From positions 1,054,001-1,118,000 of the forward strand of contig NZ_JUGF01000002.1 in the NCBI RefSeq assembly GCF_000799165.1: 64,000 nt of DNA. Reading direction: 5' to 3'. This document shows, one piece after another, positions 16,014 through 24,456 of the stretch. The position numbers and the translations under genes are program-made. Source of the DNA: Methylotenera versatilis 7 (GTDB taxonomy: Bacteria > Pseudomonadota > Gammaproteobacteria > Burkholderiales > Methylophilaceae). The notes under the pieces were generated by a model, which saw nothing but the letters and a program-made list of their open reading frames with translations, was not told the DNA's origin and made no database searches. Each line of letters starts with the position of its first letter. Position 1 is the stretch's first letter.

Positions 16014-16029
16014 AGCAAAGGCTATGCCA
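16014..16029 (-). promoter_or_regulatory. Sigma-54 promoter of nasT
   Basis: The minus strand reads TGGCAT-AGCCT-TTGCT, one mismatch from TGGCAC-N5-TTGCW with exact spacing. The predicted start falls at about 16003, essentially on the nasT ATG, which would give a leaderless or near-leaderless message. Two NtrC-like dyads lie at the expected enhancer distance, which strengthens the call. Confidence 0.7.
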
Positions 16030-16092
16030 GTTAACTGTATGGTTGTAACTAATTGAATTTATTGGATAAATGTATGGGCTTTAGATTGGCTT

Positions 16093-16132
16093 GCAGTAGT
16101 GCAGTGCCATATTGAATGCACGAATTGAGTGC
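16093..16132 (-). promoter_or_regulatory. Two NtrC-like sites upstream of nasT
   Basis: 16118-16132 is a perfect GCAC-N7-GTGC core; 16093-16107 is GCAG-N7-GTGC, one mismatch. They sit about 90-130 bp upstream of the predicted sigma-54 start, with centres 25 bp apart, as for enhancer pairs at glnA-type promoters. A matching pair precedes nirB, so a shared NtrC regulon is likely. Confidence 0.65.
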
Positions 16133-16237
16133 GAGCGCACCGAAGTAAAGTGAAAGCTTCGGTGTTAGAGGAGATAAAAACGCAGGGTTAATGTGAGTTC
16201 AAAACTATTCGAATGCGAGATAAAATGCACAGGCGCT

Positions 16238-18049
16238 TTACGCCAGCTGTAGTTTAGCTAAACGCGCATACAAGCCGCCTTGTTCACGCAGCTGCGCAGG
16301 GCTGCCAGTTTCCACGATACGACCATTTTCCAACACAATAATACGGTCTGCTTTCTGTACTGTGCTTAATCGGTGCGCAATCATTAAGGTAGTGCGACCC
16401 TGCATTGCGGCATTCAATCCTTGCTGCACCAGAATCTCGCTTTCTGCATCCAGCGCGCTAGTGGCTTCGTCTAATAATAAAATCGGTGCGTCTTTTAAAA
16501 TGGCTCGCGCAATGGCGATGCGTTGCCGCTGGCCGCCAGATAAACGTGTGCCGCGCTCACCCAGGAATGTTTGATAGCCATCTGGCAGTTTTTGGATAAA
16601 CTCGTCTACTTGCGCTGCTTTGGCGGCAGCTAGCACTTCTGCGTCAGTTGCGCTGGGTTTGCCATAACGAATATTCTCTAAAGCATTGGCGGAAAAAATC
16701 ACGGCATCTTGCGGGACTATGGCGATATTGCCGCGTAAGCTAGTTAAACTGAGTGAATTGATTGCTTGGCCGTTAATGGTAATTTCGCCCGATGTTGGCT
16801 CATAAAAACGCAGCAAGCATTGGAATAAAGTGGTTTTTCCGGCACCAGATGGGCCAACTAACGCAACGGTTTCACCTGCGGCAATAGTTAAGTTAACGTT
16901 ATCTAATGCGGCAATTTGTGGGCGCGATGGATAATGAAAAATAACGTTTTTAAATTCGATTTCTGCCTGCGTTGGATTGATTAATGTTTGTGCATTCTCA
17001 GGCTCTGTAATCGCGGCATCAGCGTGAAGTAATTCTAATAAACGCTCTGTCGCACCCGCCGCGCGCATCACTTCTCCCCATACTTCTGCCATGGTACCCA
17101 CTGCGCCGGCTACCATTAATGCATAAAGTACAAATGAAGCCAGCTCGCCGCCTGTCATCGTGCCTGCGCTTACTTGTCTTGCGCCAATCCACAGCACAAA
17201 AATAATCGTGCCTAGTATTGCCGTTACCATTAATAGCGTTAACGCAGCGCGTACTTTTACGCGTTTTAATGCAGTGGTAAAACTAATATTTGCGCTAGTG
17301 GTGAAACGTGAAATTTCGGCTTGTTCCTGCGTGTACGATTGTACGGTTGGCATGGCATTCAATATCTCACCCGCCATGGCAGAACTATCTGCGATACGGT
17401 CTTGCGATTCGCGCGATAGTTTTTTGACTTTGCGCCCAATCAAAATGATCGGCAAAATCAACAGCAACATTAATCCAATATTCAGTGAAAATAAGTAAAG
17501 GTTCGTAACAGCCAGCATAATCATGCCGCCAGTAAACTGAAATAAACTGCGTAGTCCCATGGAAATTGAGCTGCCAACCACAGTTTGAATCAGTGTGGTA
17601 TCGCCGGTTAAGCGTGATAACACTTCACCTGTTTGCGTGGTTTCAAAAAACTGCGGGCTTTGTGTCATTACTCGGCCATAAACCGCACTGCGCAGGTCGG
17701 CTGTGACGCGTTCACCTACCCACGAAATATTGTAATAACGCATGGAAATCATCAGCGCCCAAAACCCGGCCAGCACAAACATCACCAAAAAATGACCGTT
17801 TAAACTTAAATTACCTAATAAGCCTGTGCTTGGTTTTGCAGCACTTGCGTCGCTAATAAAGCCAAAATCAATCAAATCGCGAAAGGCGAGTGGCACTAGT
17901 AATAAAGTGGCCGAGCCTAAACACAGTAGCAAAAATGCTAAAAAAACACGGGTGCGGTAAGGTCTTAAAAAAGGCCATAAGTTAGCCAATGGCGACAGTT
18001 TTTTTGATGCAGAATTATTTAATACAATCGTGGTTGAGTTGTTTGGCAT
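16238..18049 (-). CDS. MsbA-type ABC exporter, fused permease-ATPase
   Basis: Half-size ABC exporter of 603 residues: a six-helix membrane domain (about 30-330) followed by an ATPase. It has Walker A GPSGAGKTT, signature LSGGQRQRIAIARA, Walker B ILLLDEATSALD and the H-loop AHRLSTV. It works as a homodimer at the inner membrane. The family includes MsbA and multidrug or lipid exporters (ABCB-like); nothing visible fixes the substrate. It is divergent from cstA and ends 235 bases before nasT on the same strand. The intervening enhancer region suggests the two are not one operon. Confidence 0.88.
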   Translation of the reverse strand: MPNNSTTIVLNNSASKKLSPLANLWPFLRPYRTRVFLAFLLLCLGSATLLLVPLAFRDLIDFGFISDASAAKPSTGLLGNLSLNGHFLVMFVLAGFWALMISMRYYNISWVGERVTADLRSAVYGRVMTQSPQFFETTQTGEVLSRLTGDTTLIQTVVGSSISMGLRSLFQFTGGMIMLAVTNLYLFSLNIGLMLLLILPIILIGRKVKKLSRESQDRIADSSAMAGEILNAMPTVQSYTQEQAEISRFTTSANISFTTALKRVKVRAALTLLMVTAILGTIIFVLWIGARQVSAGTMTGGELASFVLYALMVAGAVGTMAEVWGEVMRAAGATERLLELLHADAAITEPENAQTLINPTQAEIEFKNVIFHYPSRPQIAALDNVNLTIAAGETVALVGPSGAGKTTLFQCLLRFYEPTSGEITINGQAINSLSLTSLRGNIAIVPQDAVIFSANALENIRYGKPSATDAEVLAAAKAAQVDEFIQKLPDGYQTFLGERGTRLSGGQRQRIAIARAILKDAPILLLDEATSALDAESEILVQQGLNAAMQGRTTLMIAHRLSTVQKADRIIVLENGRIVETGSPAQLREQGGLYARLAKLQLA

Positions 18050-18136
18050 ATTTACTTTGTATTTAATATTGGGCTCTTAAGGTGGTTAAGTTTAGCATCC
18101 GTAAGCAGTCGCATGCAGTTTGATTGCAGTGCTAGG

Positions 18137-18165
18137 TTGACAGCACGAGTGTGATTTATACTAAT
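18137..18165 (+). promoter_or_regulatory. Candidate sigma-70 promoter of cstA
   Basis: A perfect -35 TTGACA (18137-18142) is followed after 17 bases by ACTAAT (18160-18165), four of six matches to the -10 consensus. It lies about 30 bases before the cstA start, in the divergent spacer with the ABC exporter. Confidence 0.5.
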
Positions 18166-18198
18166 CGACATTATTTAGACCAACAACCTCATTAAGAA

Positions 18199-20283
18199 AT
18201 GATGACAACAATCATGCCTAAAAACTTCAAACTCATTCTCTGGTTATTAGTTGGATTATTGGGCACTTTTGCATTGGGTACGATTGCCTTGCATCGTGGT
18301 GAAAGCATCAATGCGCTGTGGTTAATTACAGCAGCAATCTGTATTTACGCCATTGCTTATCGCTTTTATGCGGCATGGATTGCAGCAAAAGTATTGACGA
18401 TAGACGAAACGCGCGCAACTCCAGCCGAAAGATTGGACGATGGCCGCGATTTTGTTCCTACGAATAAATGGGTGGTTTTCGGACACCATTTTGCAGCCAT
18501 TGCCGGTCCTGGTCCGTTGATTGGCCCAACTCTGGCGGCGCAGTTTGGTTATTTACCCGGCACATTATGGATTTTGATTGGTGCTGTGCTGGGTGGCGCA
18601 GTGCAGGATATGGTGACGCTGTTTTTCTCAACGCGCCGCAATGGCCGAAGTTTAGGCCAAATGGCACGCGATGAAATTGGCGTCATCGGCGGCACAGCTG
18701 CCTTGCTTGCCACGTTCATTATTATGATTATCTTAATCGCTGTATTGGGTTTGGTAGTAGTGAATGCAATGAAACACAGCCCATGGGCGACTTCTACCAT
18801 TGCCGCGACGATTCCAATTGCCATGTTAATCGGCATTTACATGCGTAATATTCGACCGGGACGCGTGTTGGAAGCTTCAGCCATTGGTGTTGTATTGCTG
18901 CTGCTATCGGTATACGCGGGCGGCTGGATAAATCACCATGAGACGCTACGCGTATTTTTCGACCATGATGGTTTGCCGTTGGCTTATGCCATTATCGTGT
19001 ACGGGTTTGCAGCGGCGGTGCTGCCAGTTTGGCTTTTACTTGCACCGCGTGATTACTTATCTACCTATATAAAACTAGGTACGGTGATTTTATTAGCCAT
19101 TGCGATCATTATTTTACGGCCTGATATTCATATGCCTGCTGTCACCCAATTTACCGATGGCACAGGGCCTATTTTTGGCGGTAAGTTGTTTCCGTTTGTG
19201 TTTATCACCATTGCCTGTGGGGCGATTTCAGGCTTTCATGCATTAATTGCTTCTGGCACAACGCCTAAACTATTAGAGAATGAGCGTGATATTCGCATGA
19301 TTGGTTATGGCGCCATGCTGCTGGAAAGCTTTGTTGCCATCATGGCGATGATAGCAGCGACGGTATTAGAGCCAGGCGTGTTTTTTGCCATTAATAGCCC
19401 CGCAGGCGTGGTGGGTAAAGAGGCCATTGATGCGGTAGCCAAAATCAACAGCTGGGGTTTTGCCGTGACTGTTGAGCAAATGAATCAGCTTGCCAAAGAC
19501 ATGGGCGAAAGTAGTTTGTTTGCACGCACAGGCGGCGCGCCTAGTTTGGCTGTCGGCATGGCCAGTATTTTTGGTAACGCGTTTGGTAAAAGCATGCTGG
19601 CGTTGTGGTATCACTTTGCCATTATGTTCGAGGCGATTTTTATCTTAACCACGTTAGATGCAGGCACGCGTGTTGGCCGCTTTATGCTGCAGGATATGCT
19701 GGGAAATTTTAATAAGAAATTGGGCGAAACATCGTATATGCCATCGGTGATATTAACAAGTGCTCTCGTAGTGGCGGGCTGGGGGTATTTTCTATATATC
19801 GGCGTGATTGATCCGAATGGCGGCGTGAATATTTTATGGCCCTTATTTGGTATTTCTAATCAAATGCTGGCAGCAATCGCGTTGTGCGTAGCGACAGGTA
19901 TTTTGGTTAAATCAGGCAGATTAAAGTTTGCCTGGGTAACTGGTTTGCCACTGGCTTGGTTGGTTATCATTACCAGCACAGCAGCCTATCAAAAAATATT
20001 CTCGGATGACGTGAGAATCGGTTTTTTTGCAGCTGCGAATGACTTAAGCAGTAAGCTGGCCAGCGGATTATTGACGGCAGATAAAGCCGCCGTTGCACCG
20101 CAGCTTATTTTTAATCAGCAACTAGATGCCTATCTGACGTTATTTTTTGTGGTCATGCTATGGGTTGTTATTATTGATACTGTAGTGGTGTGCGCACGAC
20201 ACCTGTCTGGCAAGCCCGTGTTGCCAAGCACAGAAGTGCCGCATATTGAAACGCAGTTGGATAATAATTGGGTAAGAGATTAG
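18199..20283 (+). CDS. cstA: Carbon starvation protein A, pyruvate/peptide transporter family
   Basis: Large inner membrane protein (694 residues, about 16-18 hydrophobic segments) of the CstA family. The diagnostic motif FGHHFAAIAGPGPLIGPTLAAQFGYLPG lies near residue 95, with GAVQDMV shortly after and the FHALIASGTTPK segment near 350. E. coli CstA and BtsT import pyruvate, and CstA has also been linked to peptide uptake. In a methylotroph pyruvate is a plausible substrate, but this is inferred. Start codons at 18199, 18202 and 18214 are all possible. The small ybdD-like gene follows after 19 bases, the usual CstA partner arrangement. Confidence 0.93.
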   Translation: MMTTIMPKNFKLILWLLVGLLGTFALGTIALHRGESINALWLITAAICIYAIAYRFYAAWIAAKVLTIDETRATPAERLDDGRDFVPTNKWVVFGHHFAAIAGPGPLIGPTLAAQFGYLPGTLWILIGAVLGGAVQDMVTLFFSTRRNGRSLGQMARDEIGVIGGTAALLATFIIMIILIAVLGLVVVNAMKHSPWATSTIAATIPIAMLIGIYMRNIRPGRVLEASAIGVVLLLLSVYAGGWINHHETLRVFFDHDGLPLAYAIIVYGFAAAVLPVWLLLAPRDYLSTYIKLGTVILLAIAIIILRPDIHMPAVTQFTDGTGPIFGGKLFPFVFITIACGAISGFHALIASGTTPKLLENERDIRMIGYGAMLLESFVAIMAMIAATVLEPGVFFAINSPAGVVGKEAIDAVAKINSWGFAVTVEQMNQLAKDMGESSLFARTGGAPSLAVGMASIFGNAFGKSMLALWYHFAIMFEAIFILTTLDAGTRVGRFMLQDMLGNFNKKLGETSYMPSVILTSALVVAGWGYFLYIGVIDPNGGVNILWPLFGISNQMLAAIALCVATGILVKSGRLKFAWVTGLPLAWLVIITSTAAYQKIFSDDVRIGFFAAANDLSSKLASGLLTADKAAVAPQLIFNQQLDAYLTLFFVVMLWVVIIDTVVVCARHLSGKPVLPSTEVPHIETQLDNNWVRD

Positions 20284-20302
20284 CTTTTTAATTGAGAGAC
20301 AA

Positions 20303-20500
20303 GTGAGCATACTTAAAAAACTACGCCATTTTTGGCATTTAGTCAGGCAATTGTCGGGTGATGATGCTTATGAACAATATGCAAAACATCATGCGGATTT
20401 TCATGCTTGCAGTGTAGATGCGCCGACATTATTAACGCGCAAGGATTTTTATAAACTATGGCAAGACAGTAAGTGGAAAGGCATGAAACGTTGCTGCTAA
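20303..20500 (+). CDS. ybdD: YbdD/YjiX family small protein
   Basis: A 65-residue basic protein with the family pattern LRQLSGDDAYEQYAKHH and a C-terminal cysteine pair (KRCC). It starts at GTG behind a GAGAG ribosome site. Genes of this family almost always follow cstA/btsT, as here (19-base gap), and are co-transcribed. The role is unclear; an accessory part of the carbon-starvation transporter is the usual suggestion. Confidence 0.88.
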   Translation: MSILKKLRHFWHLVRQLSGDDAYEQYAKHHADFHACSVDAPTLLTRKDFYKLWQDSKWKGMKRCC

Positions 20501-20514
20501 GTTTGTTTCAAAAA

Positions 20515-20537
20515 GCCATGCTCTTTTAAGTCATGGC
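20515..20537 (-). terminator. Terminator of the small minus-strand gene
   Basis: Stem GCCATG/CATGGC with an 11-base loop, followed on the minus strand by TTTTTG. It lies just past the stop of the small hypothetical gene at 20580 and faces the end of ybdD. Confidence 0.55.
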
Positions 20538-20579
20538 GCGAATGCACACATGAAAAACTACTAAACACCACACCCACAT

Positions 20580-20750
20580 TTACCTATCTTTATCAATTTG
20601 AATTTCATCTGTTTCTGATGGCTCATACATGTCAGATTCGATTACATCGACATCTAAATGCATTCTGTTAATTTGAATGGGGCGATACTCTGCAATGACG
20701 TAATCAAATTCGGGCTTTTTTTTAAATAAACGCGCAAATAATTTTTTCAT
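20580..20750 (-). CDS. Small hypothetical protein, 56 residues
   Basis: Not recognised. The N-terminus is strongly basic and amphipathic (MKKLFARLFKKK), and the C-terminal half is acidic (DVDVIESDMYEPSETDE). I chose the ATG at 20750; an in-frame TTG five codons upstream is possible but has no better ribosome site. The gene is isolated, convergent with ybdD, followed by a terminator-like hairpin and preceded by a 190-base AT-rich spacer. The split charge suggests membrane-surface or nucleic acid contact, but no function can be assigned. Confidence 0.5.
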   Translation of the reverse strand: MKKLFARLFKKKPEFDYVIAEYRPIQINRMHLDVDVIESDMYEPSETDEIQIDKDR

Positions 20751-20823
20751 GATATTTCGTTTCAAAACTTAAGTTAATAGGTGCTAATACCTGCACAGCA
20801 ATCAACATGCCAAATTTTAAAAC

Positions 20824-20868
20824 AAAATAATTTATTTAATACATTGATTTTATTGAGTAAATTATTTT
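20824..20868 (-). other. AT-only inverted repeat downstream of lgt
   Basis: An 11-bp perfect repeat (AAAATAATTTA / TAAATTATTTT) with a 23-base loop lies about 70 bases after the lgt stop, in a very AT-rich spacer that contains no gene. It could end the lgt transcript weakly or serve as upstream DNA for the small minus-strand gene. Confidence 0.35.
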
Positions 20869-20939
20869 AAAAATAATACTATTATCTAAGTGATGTTGTA
20901 ATTTAACGAACAACGTTTAATTTTCGTCAAATGCAGCAC

Positions 20940-21731
20940 TCAATTAAATTGTCGTGTATTGGCTCTAAACCACATCCAAATGCCAATGAGTATCATCGGT
21001 AAACTCAGCCATTGACCCATGCTCAAGCCAAGTTGCAGCAAGCCCAGGTAATCATCTGGTTGGCGCGTAAACTCAACTAAAAACCTAAAGCTGCCGTAGC
21101 CAATCAAAAACAGCGCAGAAATCGCACCAATCGGACGTTGCTTGCGCGAAAACCACCATAAAATACAGAACAAGGCTACGCCTTCTAAAGCAAACTCATA
21201 CAGTTGAGAAGGGTGGCGCGCGATCATGTCGACTTGTGGAAAAATCATGCCGTAATCAGCGTTGGTTGCTCTGCCCCATAATTCGCCGTTAATAAAGTTG
21301 CCCATGCGACCAGCACCTAATCCGATAGGTACAAGTGGCGCGACAAAATCCATGATTTTTAACCAAGGCTGTGGATATTTTCTGGTAAAAAAGAACATGG
21401 CAACCAGTACACCTAAAAAGCCGCCGTGAAAGCTCATGCCACCTTGCCATATTTTTAAAATATCCAATGGATGTTCTACAAAGCTGGAAAACTGATAAAA
21501 CAATACATAACCTATTCTGCCGCCAAGTATCACGCCCAGCGCACCATAAAACAACGCGTCATCAATCATTTGGTTTGACCAGTTAAACCAAGGCTTGTGT
21601 CTTACTTGGTAACGGCCTAAACCCAGAAACGCTAAAAAACCAATCAGGTACATTAAGCCGTACCAGTGAATGCCGAAACTATCGGTGAAATGTAGGGCAA
21701 CGGGGTCGAATTTTGGATGCGTAAATATCAT
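20940..21731 (-). CDS. lgt: Prolipoprotein diacylglyceryl transferase
   Basis: Inner membrane enzyme that moves diacylglycerol from phosphatidylglycerol to the lipobox cysteine of prolipoproteins. It has 263 residues and seven hydrophobic segments. Family motifs visible are GLMYLIGFL near the N-terminus, [21 protein letters not shown] (catalytic His region), [14 protein letters not shown] (the Lgt signature) and HPSQLYE. The start at ATG 21731 gives the usual N-terminus ([11 protein letters not shown]). It stands alone between the small hypothetical gene and the divergent signalling gene. Confidence 0.96.
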   Translation of the reverse strand: MIFTHPKFDPVALHFTDSFGIHWYGLMYLIGFLAFLGLGRYQVRHKPWFNWSNQMIDDALFYGALGVILGGRIGYVLFYQFSSFVEHPLDILKIWQGGMSFHGGFLGVLVAMFFFTRKYPQPWLKIMDFVAPLVPIGLGAGRMGNFINGELWGRATNADYGMIFPQVDMIARHPSQLYEFALEGVALFCILWWFSRKQRPIGAISALFLIGYGSFRFLVEFTRQPDDYLGLLQLGLSMGQWLSLPMILIGIWMWFRANTRQFN

Positions 21732-21853
21732 GAGAACCTAAGATGTTTATAAACGTTAAGTACGTAATTTGAGGGATTATGTTAATTTAAATTTTATGTT
21801 ATGGTTTTAAGCATGATTGTAATAATAAAACTGTAAAAGGAAAGCTTAAGTGT

Positions 21854-24349
21854 ATGGCACAGGGTTCAAAAAAACCGCAACTGTCAACGAAAGCAAATAG
21901 TGTAACCGTTAGTGCTGGAGTTCTAGCCGATTTTATTCCATTACTCACGGCGATTTTTCAGGACTCTCCTGATTGTGTCGCCATTTACGCCAATGATGCA
22001 AGCATCATTTATGCAAATGAAAGCTTTGAGAATACTTGGGGCTATCCTTTACAACAAGTGCAAAACTCTCAAAAAACTGCTTCAGAACACTTTCAGCCCT
22101 ATCATAACGCGCTTGATAATGTATTAACAACGGGTCAATCGACGACGTTATTATTGGATTGCAAGCCCTCCAATATGCGACGACATATCCATGATTTAAT
22201 TTCGATGACGGCAATTAGAAGCCAAGAGCAAGTTGTTCTGGGTGTGATTGCCATTGGTCGAAACTTAGGCGATTATCGACACACACAATATCAAATGCTG
22301 GCGCAAAAAGAGCGTTATCAACGTGCGTTGATTGATAACTTTCCTTTTATGGTGTGGTTAAAAGATGTCGATAGCCGTTATCTGGCTATTAACAATGCAT
22401 TCGCGCAATTGGCTGGTGTGACGCACCCTGAAGAAGTGCTTGGTAAAACCGATTATGATTGTTTTTTTAAAGTTAGCGCTGATAGCTGTGTGGCTTCTGA
22501 TCGAGAAGTTTTACTGTCAGGCGAATCTAAAGTCCTAGTCGAATCCATTCATCCTAAATCAGGTGATGTGCATTGGGCCGAAGTTTATAAATCCCCAGTA
22601 TTGATTGATGGAGAGGTGGTGGGGACGGTAGGGTTTGCGCGCGATTTATCCGATATAAAAAAATTACAGGCAGACATATTAAAAACCAAGTCAGATTATA
22701 TGACCTTGGTCGAAAGCTTACCGCTGACGATTTCACGCTACGATTTGAATTTTAAATGTATTTTTATGAGTTCTTATTGTGAACGTATTACTGGTGTGCC
22801 GGCTGAATATATGCTGGGAAAGACGCCATCAGAATTTTTGCATTTACACCATTTAAACCTGACTGCAGAAGATGTAGAAGCTTATATGGCGCAGGTGATA
22901 GCAACCGCAGAGCCACATGTTTTTGAGTTACATGGCTATGCTGAGGACAAGGATTTTACTTACCTCATGCGTATTTTGCCTGAATTCGATGTAGATAAAA
23001 ATGTAGTCGGTGTGATGATATTGGGTAGTGATATTTCTGAGATTAGCGAATATCGTGAGCAGCTTGAACATATGGCGCATCACGATGCATTAACCAGTTT
23101 GCCTAATCGAACCATGTTTAATAAGCGAATCACTTCTGCAATCAATCACGCAAAGCGCCAAAAGCATCTGCTGGGTATTTTCGTGATTGACTTGGATCAT
23201 TTCAAATCGATTAACGATACTTTGGGACATGTGATTGGCGATGCATTATTAATTGATGTGGCTACACGAATTCTGAATACTTTGCGTGCAGGTGACTCGG
23301 TCGCGCGTTTGGGTGGTGACGAGTTTGCCATCATGATTCAAGACGTGAGTAAAGCCGAAGACTTAGCAGTGCTTGCCGCTAAAATTTTACAAATTCTAGC
23401 ATTGCCATTTTATGTGGCAGGGCAGGAGTTATATGTCACCGCGAGTGTCGGGATCGCAGTGTATCCACGAGATTCACAACATATTGATGATTTGCTTAAA
23501 TTTGCAGATGTAGCAATGTATGCCGCCAAAAAGCAAGGTCGCAATAATTATCAGTTTTTTGTGCAAGAACTGAATCAATTAATGTCGCAACGTTTTCAGG
23601 TGCAAACGGAACTCATGCATGCTATTGAAAAAAATGAGCTTTACTTGCAATATCAGCCGCTAGTGCGTTTGGATACCGAGGAAATTATTGGTGTAGAAGC
23701 ATTACTGCGCTGGAAAAATAGCGTTTTAGGTGAGCTCCGTCCGGCCGAATTTATTCCGTTGGCAGAAGAGTTAGGGATAATTACGGAAATCGGCCGCTGG
23801 GTGATGATGCAAGCGGTTAAAGATGCGGTGACAGTTAATTTACAACGCGAAAAACCACTTATGTTTTCCGTTAACCTATCTGCACGTCAGTTTTTACGTT
23901 ACGACATTCTAGCGGCGATTAAATATTGTTTAAGCGTGACGGGCTGTAAACCGGTATGGGTGACGTTGGAAATCACTGAAAGCTTGTTGTTAAATGACTC
24001 TAAACAAGTGCTGAATATATTAAGTAGCTTAGTCGATTTAGGCGTCAAAATTGCCATCGATGATTTTGGTACCGGTTATTCTTCGCTTTCGTACCTGAAT
24101 AAATTCCCCATCAGCGAAGTAAAAATCGATCGCAGTTTTGTGCGTGAAATTACGACAGTTGAAAATGATGCCAAATTGGTGAAAGCCGTTATCGGTATGG
24201 CGATTAGTCTGGGTAAAGAACTGGTTGCAGAAGGTGTAGAGACGCAAGCACAGGCAGATTTGCTGAAAAATTGGGGCTGTCATATTGGGCAAGGCTATTT
24301 GTTTAGTAAACCGCTTGGCTTTGAGCAGCTTTTGCTACGTTTGAAATAA
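21854..24349 (+). CDS. PAS-PAS-PAS-GGDEF-EAL cyclic-di-GMP protein
   Basis: An 831-residue cytoplasmic signalling protein with no membrane segment. Three PAS-like regions (about 25-140, 150-270, 285-400) are followed by GGDEF (about 410-570) and EAL (about 585-830). The GGDEF motif is intact (RLGGDEFAIM), with an RxxD inhibitory site (RAGD) five residues before it, so product inhibition is likely. The EAL domain keeps EALLRW, DDFGTGYSSLSYL, the KIDRSF lysine and EGVET. Both halves therefore look catalytically able, giving a possible bifunctional enzyme. The signal sensed by the PAS domains cannot be read; no heme or FAD signature stands out. Confidence 0.93.
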   Translation: MAQGSKKPQLSTKANSVTVSAGVLADFIPLLTAIFQDSPDCVAIYANDASIIYANESFENTWGYPLQQVQNSQKTASEHFQPYHNALDNVLTTGQSTTLLLDCKPSNMRRHIHDLISMTAIRSQEQVVLGVIAIGRNLGDYRHTQYQMLAQKERYQRALIDNFPFMVWLKDVDSRYLAINNAFAQLAGVTHPEEVLGKTDYDCFFKVSADSCVASDREVLLSGESKVLVESIHPKSGDVHWAEVYKSPVLIDGEVVGTVGFARDLSDIKKLQADILKTKSDYMTLVESLPLTISRYDLNFKCIFMSSYCERITGVPAEYMLGKTPSEFLHLHHLNLTAEDVEAYMAQVIATAEPHVFELHGYAEDKDFTYLMRILPEFDVDKNVVGVMILGSDISEISEYREQLEHMAHHDALTSLPNRTMFNKRITSAINHAKRQKHLLGIFVIDLDHFKSINDTLGHVIGDALLIDVATRILNTLRAGDSVARLGGDEFAIMIQDVSKAEDLAVLAAKILQILALPFYVAGQELYVTASVGIAVYPRDSQHIDDLLKFADVAMYAAKKQGRNNYQFFVQELNQLMSQRFQVQTELMHAIEKNELYLQYQPLVRLDTEEIIGVEALLRWKNSVLGELRPAEFIPLAEELGIITEIGRWVMMQAVKDAVTVNLQREKPLMFSVNLSARQFLRYDILAAIKYCLSVTGCKPVWVTLEITESLLLNDSKQVLNILSSLVDLGVKIAIDDFGTGYSSLSYLNKFPISEVKIDRSFVREITTVENDAKLVKAVIGMAISLGKELVAEGVETQAQADLLKNWGCHIGQGYLFSKPLGFEQLLLRLK

Positions 24350-24456
24350 ATAAGCTTAATTACACATAATTTAAGCATTACATGTAAAAACCTGCTTACT
24401 CTAGGCACTGCATCAGCTAAAATAGCATATTAAGCATTATTTTAGGATTTGCAATC

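Noticed and set aside
16087-16112. Second TGGCAC on the minus strand as an alternative sigma-54 promoter of nasT
   Set aside because: The distance to the next TGC is two bases too long for the -24/-12 spacing.
24352-24383. GCTTAA/TTAAGC repeat after the PAS-GGDEF-EAL gene as a terminator
   Set aside because: Only six AT-rich pairs and no U-tract; too weak to list.
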